Part shown: positions 58,962-64,000 of the stretch, piece after piece
How positions within the stretch are numbered: the stretch's first letter is position 1
How the letters are laid out: each line of letters opens with the position of its first letter
DNA from: Zafaria ginkgonis
Lineage (GTDB): Bacteria > Actinomycetota > Actinomycetes > Actinomycetales > Micrococcaceae
Assembly (NCBI RefSeq): GCF_039540195.1
Contig: NZ_BAABEO010000006.1
Location: forward strand, 124,001 to 188,000
DNA: 64,000 nt
Direction: 5' to 3'
Program-made: the position numbers and the translations under genes
Notes under the pieces: model-generated
What the model was told of the DNA's origin: nothing
The model's input: the letters and a program-made list of their open reading frames with translations, nothing else
Databases searched by the model: none

Positions 58962-58980
58962 ATAGGTATGCCTTACCTAA
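58962..58980. promoter_or_regulatory. DtxR/IdeR-type iron box upstream of efeUB
   Basis: ATAGGTATGCCTTACCTAA, close to the 19-bp IdeR/DmdR consensus TTAGGTTAGGCTAACCTAA read on either strand. Expected to repress efeUB when iron is plentiful. Confidence 0.8.
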
Positions 58981-59085
58981 TATTTTGGAGGTGCCCAAGG
59001 GGTTCGTCGGCGGTGCCGGGGTGTGCGCCTCCCGCCGCGGGAAACCATGGCATCTCGACTCGGGAGGGAGTAGGGTGGAAGGCGA

Positions 59086-59096
59086 ATGTCTGACAA
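59086..59096. promoter_or_regulatory. GntR-type operator candidate
   Basis: ATGTCTGACAA with a TGTC-T-GACA palindrome; it fits the FadR-subfamily pattern TNGTNNNACNA except at the first base. It lies 37 bp before the GntR gene start. A second ACAAT/ATTGT repeat overlaps at 59093-59106. Confidence 0.45.
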
Positions 59097-59132
59097 TCAG
59101 CATTGTAATGCGTGTGTGGGAGAAGGATAGCA

Positions 59133-59831
59133 ATGGCATCCATCAACACGACGACTCCGGCAGGTAGCGTCGCCCCCGTCCTGTCGCTGTCGCGGCGCGA
59201 CGCGGCCATCCAGGAGATCCGCCGGGCGGTGGTCCGGGGATGGCTGAAGCCCGGAGACAAGCTCACCGAGGTGCAGCTCTCGCAAATGCTGAACGTGAGC
59301 CGGCCAACGATCCGCGAGGCCTTGAACCAGCTCTCGCAGGAGGGCCTCTTGGTCCAGGAGCCCTACCGGGGCCTCCGCGTGGCGACGGTGGGCGTGGAGC
59401 AGATCCTGGACATCGCCAACACCCGCCAGGCGCTGGACATGCTTGCCGTGGACGGGATCCTGGATGACCGAACCGGCTCACGCATGGAGAGCGTGCGGAA
59501 GGCGTGGCAGGACTTCTCCCGCGTGGAGGACGATCCCGACCCCCTGGTGCGCCACGAGGCCCATGTCGCGTTCCACCGCCGCATCTGGGCCGCTTCGGAG
59601 AATTCACTCCTGCTGCGCCTCTGGCCCGTGGTGGAGGCGCACATCACGATCGCCCTAGCCCGCGACCAGGCGGTCCGGTCCGATCCGGAGCGGGCCAAGC
59701 TGGTCCACCACCACCTCGTGGATGCCCTGCTCTCCGGCGACCGGGACGCCATCCAGCAGGCGTTCGAGTCCCACACTGTCGGCAGTGCCCGGGAACTCAT
59801 CGAATTGATCGAAAGGGAGGAAAACACATGA
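59133..59831 (+). CDS. GntR family transcriptional regulator (FCD/FadR subfamily)
   Basis: 232 aa from the ATG at 59133 with GAGAAGGA upstream. Winged helix: EIRRAVVRGWLKPGDKLTEV, LSQMLNVSRPTIREALNQLS, and EGLLVQEPYRGLRV. The C-terminal FCD domain shows the metal-binding pattern, with HEAHVAFHRRIW and HHHLVDALLSGD. It overlaps the SDR gene (ATGA). The reverse operon that fits hydroxyproline breakdown starts 4 kb away, and this regulator is a good candidate to control it. Confidence 0.9.
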   Translation: MASINTTTPAGSVAPVLSLSRRDAAIQEIRRAVVRGWLKPGDKLTEVQLSQMLNVSRPTIREALNQLSQEGLLVQEPYRGLRVATVGVEQILDIANTRQALDMLAVDGILDDRTGSRMESVRKAWQDFSRVEDDPDPLVRHEAHVAFHRRIWAASENSLLLRLWPVVEAHITIALARDQAVRSDPERAKLVHHHLVDALLSGDRDAIQQAFESHTVGSARELIELIEREENT

Positions 59832-60418
59832 GGATCCTTGTCATCGGAGCCACCGGAATCGTCGGCGCCGCCGCCGCGGACCTGCTCGAAGCCGACCACG
59901 AGGTGATCCGCGCCTCCCGCGGATCGAAGGTCACGGTCGACCTGACCGACAGGGCTTCCATCCGGGACATGTTCGCCTCCGTCGGCACCGTCGACGCCGT
60001 CGTCTCCTGCACCGGGTCGGTCCCCTTCAAGCCGCTCGCCGAACTCGAGGAACAGGATTTCCACGCCGCCTTCGCCGACAAGGTCATGGGCCAGGTCAAC
60101 CTGGTGACCGAAGGGCTGAGTCACGTGGCCGACGGCGGCTCGTTCACGCTCACCACCGGCATCCTGGCCCGCGAGCCGATCGCCACCGGGGCCGCCGCCT
60201 CGCTGGCCAACGGTGCGCTGGAATCGTTCGTTATGGCCGCCAGCGCGGAGATGCCCCGCGGGATCCGGATCAACGCGGTCAGCCCGACCGTCCTGGTCGA
60301 GGCCGAGAACTACCATGCGTCCTTCCCCGGATTCCCCCAGGTGCCGGCGGCCGACGTCGCGCGTGCCTTCGTGCGCTCTGTCCAGGGCGTCGAAACGGGA
60401 CGCGTCTTCGCCCTCTGA
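59828..60418 (+). CDS. Short-chain dehydrogenase/reductase (small SDR)
   Basis: 196 aa, shorter than the usual 250. The NAD(P) motif is GATGIVGAAAADLL; a DL for adenine binding follows in VTVDLTDRAS. Active-site Ser/Thr lies in FTLTTGILA. The usual YxxxK is not present: at its place stands TGAAASLANGALESFVMAAS. This pattern is that of the short-chain dehydrogenase group without the catalytic Tyr-Lys pair, so activity is uncertain. It is translated with the GntR regulator. Confidence 0.8.
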   Translation: MRILVIGATGIVGAAAADLLEADHEVIRASRGSKVTVDLTDRASIRDMFASVGTVDAVVSCTGSVPFKPLAELEEQDFHAAFADKVMGQVNLVTEGLSHVADGGSFTLTTGILAREPIATGAAASLANGALESFVMAASAEMPRGIRINAVSPTVLVEAENYHASFPGFPQVPAADVARAFVRSVQGVETGRVFAL

Positions 60419-60453
60419 CGCACCGGGTGGCCCGCCCATAAGAGCAACCCCGC

Positions 60454-60497
60454 GCCGCGACCCCCGGTTCCTGCCAACAGGGACCGGGGGTCGCGGC
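60454..60497. terminator. Bidirectional hairpin between the SDR and aldehyde dehydrogenase genes
   Basis: 20-bp stem with one mismatch (GCCGCGACCCCCGGTTCCTG and near-complement), 4-nt loop, no T-run. It lies between convergent genes. Confidence 0.6.
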
Positions 60498-60510
60498 ATG
60501 TGCGGGGCGC

Positions 60511-62007
60511 CTAGAGCGTGAAGACGGTCCGGTGCCACGCCTTGGCCGGCTCGCCGGTCAGGTCGAACATCACGTGCTTGACGGTCGTGTACTCGTCGAA
60601 GGAGTAGGTGGACATGTCCTTGCCGAAGCCGGACTCCTTGATGCCTCCGTGCGGCATTTCGCTGATGATCGGGATGTGGTCGTTGACCCACACGCAGCCG
60701 GAGCGAATTTCACGGGTGGCCCGCAGCGCCCGGTAGACATCGCGGGTCCAGGCGGACGCCGCGAGGCCGTAGGGGGTGTCGTTGGCCAGGGCGATCGCCT
60801 CGTCGTCGGTGTCGAACGGCATGGCCGCCAGGACCGGGCCGAAAACCTCGTCTTGGACGATCTCGCTGTCCGCCGGGGCGTCGGCAACCAGGGTGGGCCG
60901 GTAGTAGGAGCCGCCCGCCAACTCCCCGCCGGGGATGCCGCCGCCGATGACGCGGGCGTAGGACTTGGCGCGGTCCACCATGGCGGAGACCTTGTCCCGG
61001 TGGGCCTCGGACACCAGCGGGCCCATGTCGGTGGACGGATCGGAGGTGGGGCCGAGCTTGACCTTGGCGAAGAGGTCCGCGACGCCCTGGACGAACGCCG
61101 GGTAGAGGGAGCGGTGCACGATCGCCCGGGTGGCGGCGGTGCAGTCCTGGCCGGCGTTGATGAGGCTGCCTGCCACCGCGCCGTGGATAGCGGCCTCCAG
61201 GTCGGCGTCGTCGAAAACCACGAAGGGGGCCTTGCCGCCCAGTTCCAGGTGCACGCGCTTGGCCGTGGTCGCCGCGGCCTCGAGCACCGTGCGGCCCACC
61301 CCGGTGGAGCCGGTGAAGGAGAGCATGTCCACGTCCCGGTGGCGCAGCAGCGCGGCCCCGACGGTCGAGCCCCGCCCGCACAGAACGTTGATGACGCCGT
61401 CGGGAACGCCGGCGTCGCTGGCGGTCTGGGCGAAGAGGAGGCTGGTCAGCGGGGTGATCTCGGCCGGCTTGAGGACGATCGTGTTGCCGGCGGCGATGGC
61501 GGGGAGGATCTTCCAGGCCGCCATCTGCAGGGGGTAGTTCCAGGGAGCAATCGATCCGATGACGCCGATGGCCTCGCGGCGGATGGAGGAGGTGTGGTCC
61601 GGGGAGTACTCGGCGCTGGCCTTGCCCTCGAGGTTCCGGGCGGCCCCGGCGAAGAAGGCGGTGTTGTCGATGGTGCCGGGGACGTCGAACTCGCGGGTGA
61701 GCCTGATGGGTTTGCCGGCCTGGCGGGACTCGAGCTGCGCGAATTCCTCGGCGCGTTCCTCAAGCAGCGCCGCGAAGCGGGTCAGGACGGCCGAGCGCTC
61801 GGCCGGAGTGGCGCCGGACCAGCCGGGGAACGCCGCGCGGGCTGCGGAGACGGCGGCCTCCACGTCGGCGGGGCCGGCGGAGTCGATGGTGGCCACGACC
61901 TCGCCGTTGGACGGGTCGAGCACCGTGCACACGGCGTCCGAGCTTCCGTGCGCCGGGCGGCCGTTGATGAACTGGCCCGCGGTGGCCAAGGCGGTCGATT
62001 CGGTCAT
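60511..62007 (-). CDS. Aldehyde dehydrogenase family protein
   Basis: 498 aa; ATG 62007 follows AGGAAG. NAD-dependent ALDH motifs: PWNYPLQMAAWKILPAIAAG, FTGSTGVGRTV, catalytic glutamate in LELGGKAPFVVFDDAD and catalytic cysteine in NAGQDCTAATR. By sequence alone it looks nearest to gamma-aminobutyraldehyde/betaine-type dehydrogenases. Its place behind an epimerase and a DHDPS-family lyase suggests 2-oxoglutarate semialdehyde as substrate, giving 2-oxoglutarate at the end of hydroxyproline breakdown. Confidence 0.88.
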   Translation of the reverse strand: MTESTALATAGQFINGRPAHGSSDAVCTVLDPSNGEVVATIDSAGPADVEAAVSAARAAFPGWSGATPAERSAVLTRFAALLEERAEEFAQLESRQAGKPIRLTREFDVPGTIDNTAFFAGAARNLEGKASAEYSPDHTSSIRREAIGVIGSIAPWNYPLQMAAWKILPAIAAGNTIVLKPAEITPLTSLLFAQTASDAGVPDGVINVLCGRGSTVGAALLRHRDVDMLSFTGSTGVGRTVLEAAATTAKRVHLELGGKAPFVVFDDADLEAAIHGAVAGSLINAGQDCTAATRAIVHRSLYPAFVQGVADLFAKVKLGPTSDPSTDMGPLVSEAHRDKVSAMVDRAKSYARVIGGGIPGGELAGGSYYRPTLVADAPADSEIVQDEVFGPVLAAMPFDTDDEAIALANDTPYGLAASAWTRDVYRALRATREIRSGCVWVNDHIPIISEMPHGGIKESGFGKDMSTYSFDEYTTVKHVMFDLTGEPAKAWHRTVFTL

Positions 62008-62039
62008 CTTGCTTCCTGCTTTCGTTGGTTGCGGATGCC

Positions 62040-63107
62040 CTACCCGGAGGTGGGGCCCCAGATGTCGCCGACGGTGTACCCGGCCGGGAACGGGTCGGTC
62101 GGGTCGAGGATCCACTGGCCGCGGCCGGTGAGCCAGCCGCGGCCCGTAATGGTGGGAAGCACCGCGGTGTGCCCGCCGACGGTGGTCTCCCCGGTGAGGC
62201 GGCCGATGAATTCGGTGCCGATGATCGACTTGTGGCTGAAGTCCTCGCCGATGGCCAGTTGGCCGCGCGCATGGAGGGCCGCCATGCGCGACGAGGTTCC
62301 CGTGCCGCACGGGGAGCGGTCCAGCGCGCCGGTCCAAGTGGTGGGGTCGCCGGGCAGGACGGGTCCGGTGGTCAGGACCACGGTGTTGCGGGCCTGCTGG
62401 CCGGGAACGCGATCCCCGGAGTGGAGCATGACCAGGTTGACCCCCGAAACACCCGGGTTCTCGGGGTGAACGGCCTGGATCTGCTCGGCCGCGGCCATCT
62501 TGATCAGGGCGCCGGCCCGGGCCAGTTCCTTGCCCCGGGCCGGGTCCAGGTCCAGCCCCAGGTCGGCGGCCTTCGCCTGGGCGAAATACTGGCCGCCGAA
62601 GACGACGTCGACCGGAATGGTGCCGTACTCGGGCACCTCCAGCGGCACGTCGAGCCCGACGACGAAGCTCGGCACGTTCGCCACGGTCACCGAGGTGACC
62701 TTGCCGCCGTCGACCCGGGCGGTCGCGTGGACGCGCCCCACCGCCGTGTCGATGAGCACCTCGACGACGGGACCCGGGCGGTCGACGATGCCGGTTTCGA
62801 TGGCGGCGGTGACGGCGCAGATCGTGTTCGATCCGGACATGGGGGTGAACCCGCCCTGCTCCATGACGACGATGCCGAAGTCGGACCCGGCGTTTACCGG
62901 CGGCAGCAGGATCACTGCGCACAGCCCGGGGTAGCCGCGCGGCTCGCGCAGCATCAGCCGGCGCAGCCAGTCCAGGTTCTCGCGGCAGTACGCCAGCCGT
63001 TCGGCCATGGTGTCGCCGTGGACCAACGCGGCGGCGTTCGTCAGGATCCTGCCGGGTTCACCCTCGGCGTGGACCTCGACGGCGTCAAGGAGCAGGGGCG
63101 AGGTCAT
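62040..63107 (-). CDS. Proline racemase family protein (4-hydroxyproline epimerase/3-hydroxyproline dehydratase type)
   Basis: 355 aa. Start ATGA overlaps the stop of the upstream lyase gene. The family frame is clear: DAVEVHAEGEPGRIL at the N-terminus, the first active-site region MSGSNTIC and the second DRSPCGTGTSSRM. The first catalytic residue is Ser91, not Cys, while Cys267 is kept. Cys/Cys members are epimerases, Thr/Cys members dehydrate trans-3-hydroxyproline, and Ser/Cys members may do either. In this operon conversion of trans-4-hydroxy-L-proline to cis-4-hydroxy-D-proline is the most likely role. Confidence 0.87.
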   Translation of the reverse strand: MTSPLLLDAVEVHAEGEPGRILTNAAALVHGDTMAERLAYCRENLDWLRRLMLREPRGYPGLCAVILLPPVNAGSDFGIVVMEQGGFTPMSGSNTICAVTAAIETGIVDRPGPVVEVLIDTAVGRVHATARVDGGKVTSVTVANVPSFVVGLDVPLEVPEYGTIPVDVVFGGQYFAQAKAADLGLDLDPARGKELARAGALIKMAAAEQIQAVHPENPGVSGVNLVMLHSGDRVPGQQARNTVVLTTGPVLPGDPTTWTGALDRSPCGTGTSSRMAALHARGQLAIGEDFSHKSIIGTEFIGRLTGETTVGGHTAVLPTITGRGWLTGRGQWILDPTDPFPAGYTVGDIWGPTSG

Positions 63108-64000
63108 GCCGCGGCCGTCTTCAGGGCGCCCGCCGCGGCCAGCAGGCCGGCCAGGCGCTCGCGCTGCTCAGCGTCCAGCGGCTGGAGGGGCGCCCGGACG
63201 GGACCCGCGGACGCGCCGATCAGGTCCAGCCCGGCCTTGATGCCCGCCGCATAGTTGACCGACTCGAGGAAGTCGCTCAGCGCCCACAGCGGCTTCCACT
63301 GCTCGCGCGCGGCCGCCAGGTCGCCCTTCTCCGCCAGGGTCTCCCACAGCGCGACCGCCTGCTCGGGCACCAGGCCGGCCGCGCCCCAGACGGAAGCCTC
63401 GGCGCCGGAGGCGATGCCGAAGAAGGTGAGCGTGTCCCAGCCGTTGAATGCCTTGATCTCGTCGGCGTGGTTGGCCAGCAGGTCGGCCAGCGCCACGGCG
63501 TTGCCCGAGGTGTCCTTGAGGTAGTCCAGGCCGTCGATGGAGCCGAGTTCGGCGATCTGCGCCGCGGTGAGGGTGATGCCGGTGGCGTCGGGGATGTTGT
63601 AGTACACGATCGGCACCGTAACGGCCGCGGCCACGTCGGCAAGGAACTGCTTCAGGGTGGCGAAGTCCAGCGGGCCGTAGAAGGGCGGAACCACCATCAG
63701 TGCTTCGGCGCCGACGGCCTCCGCGTGCCGGGCCAGGGACACCGCGGCCGTGGTGCTCAGCGCACCGATGCCGGCAACGACGGGGACCCGGCCGGCGGCG
63801 GCCTCGACGTAGAGCTCGATCACCCGGCGGTATTCGGCGTCGGTGAGCGTGGTGAATTCCCCGGTGCTGCCGGTGGGCACAAGGCCGTGGATGCCGGCGC
63901 CGATCAGGCGGTCGACCTGGCGGCGCAGGGCGTCCTCGTCGAGGGCGGAGGCGTCGTCGGTGAAGGGGGTGGATACGGCTGCGAGGATGCCGCGGAGCTG
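63104..64000 (-). CDS. Dihydrodipicolinate synthase family protein (partial, 5' end outside the window)
   Basis: 299 codons are visible and the start lies beyond the right edge. The class I aldolase barrel shows VPTGSTGEFTTLTDAEYRRV, PFYGPLDFATLKQFL, the Tyr in VYYNIP and the Schiff-base lysine in DYLKDTSG. Members include DapA, N-acetylneuraminate lyase and the deaminase that turns pyrroline-4-hydroxy-2-carboxylate into 2-oxoglutarate semialdehyde. The epimerase and aldehyde dehydrogenase that follow favour the last role. It is the first visible gene of the operon; the D-hydroxyproline oxidase would be expected further upstream. Confidence 0.87.
   Translation of the reverse strand, partial: QLRGILAAVSTPFTDDASALDEDALRRQVDRLIGAGIHGLVPTGSTGEFTTLTDAEYRRVIELYVEAAAGRVPVVAGIGALSTTAAVSLARHAEAVGAEALMVVPPFYGPLDFATLKQFLADVAAAVTVPIVYYNIPDATGITLTAAQIAELGSIDGLDYLKDTSGNAVALADLLANHADEIKAFNGWDTLTFFGIASGAEASVWGAAGLVPEQAVALWETLAEKGDLAAAREQWKPLWALSDFLESVNYAAGIKAGLDLIGASAGPVRAPLQPLDAEQRERLAGLLAAAGALKTAAA

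Overview
The window is high-GC DNA (by eye roughly 68-70% G+C) with dense, often overlapping genes. Its features point to a high-GC Gram-positive actinobacterium, most likely an Arthrobacter-like member of the Micrococcaceae. The supporting evidence is a separate small purS beside purQ and purL, a DtxR/IdeR-type iron box, a DUF1206 protein, PucR, PaaX and MarR regulators, and at least nine genes whose start codon lies 6-7 nt after a TANNNT -10 element, as in leaderless actinobacterial transcripts. The genus is an inference.

Layout. 1-4.3 kb: an MFS exporter running off the left edge, divergent from a double-domain Lrp/AsnC regulator; a PaaX-type repressor; an SRPBCC protein. 4.4-16.8 kb: a tight reverse-strand operon encoding a Dpp/Opp-type ABC importer (lipoprotein, permease, a fused permease-ATPase and a second ATPase), an alpha/beta hydrolase, a CapA-like protein and a class III CoA-transferase. 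Divergent to it are a large alpha/beta hydrolase and an MFS permease, then a broken XRE regulator and a MarR regulator. A perfect palindrome lies in the divergent promoter. 16.9-22.9 kb: a ThDP enzyme, a metal-dependent cyclase/amidase, a flavin reductase, a RutA-like flavin monooxygenase and an AraC regulator, a probable catabolic cluster of unknown substrate.

22.9-39.1 kb is the most distinctive part. Four SAM-clan riboswitches without a P4 helix precede acetyl-CoA synthetase (acsA), an SfnB/DszC-like monooxygenase, an NtaA/SnaA/DszA-like monooxygenase, and an operon holding MetN- and MetI-like transporter genes, three more flavin monooxygenases and a MetQ-like lipoprotein. Together they look like an organosulfur scavenging regulon switched on when SAM is low: uptake, then oxygenolytic release of sulfur. 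AcsA may recycle acetate released by the O-acetylserine and O-acetylhomoserine sulfhydrylases. For acsA and the first monooxygenase, the closing P1 helix covers part of the Shine-Dalgarno sequence. An M20 peptidase, a PucR regulator and a block of tandem repeats interrupt this region.

39.3-52.5 kb: a CoA-binding protein, an NhaC-type antiporter with an XRE-cupin regulator, an aminotransferase with RidA, a cupin, a kynurenine-formamidase-like hydrolase, then housekeeping and unknown genes (DUF1206, YjbR-like, ABM, lipoprotein, MpaB-like, MBL fold) and SelO, which is flanked on both sides by pairs of the same 31-bp repeat. 52.7-56.1 kb: purS-purQ-purL. 56.2-58.9 kb: YchJ-like protein, then efeU-efeB iron uptake without efeO, preceded by an iron box. 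59.1-64 kb: a GntR regulator with an SDR gene, then a reverse operon (DHDPS-family lyase, proline-racemase-family epimerase, aldehyde dehydrogenase) that fits trans-4-hydroxy-L-proline catabolism and runs off the right edge.
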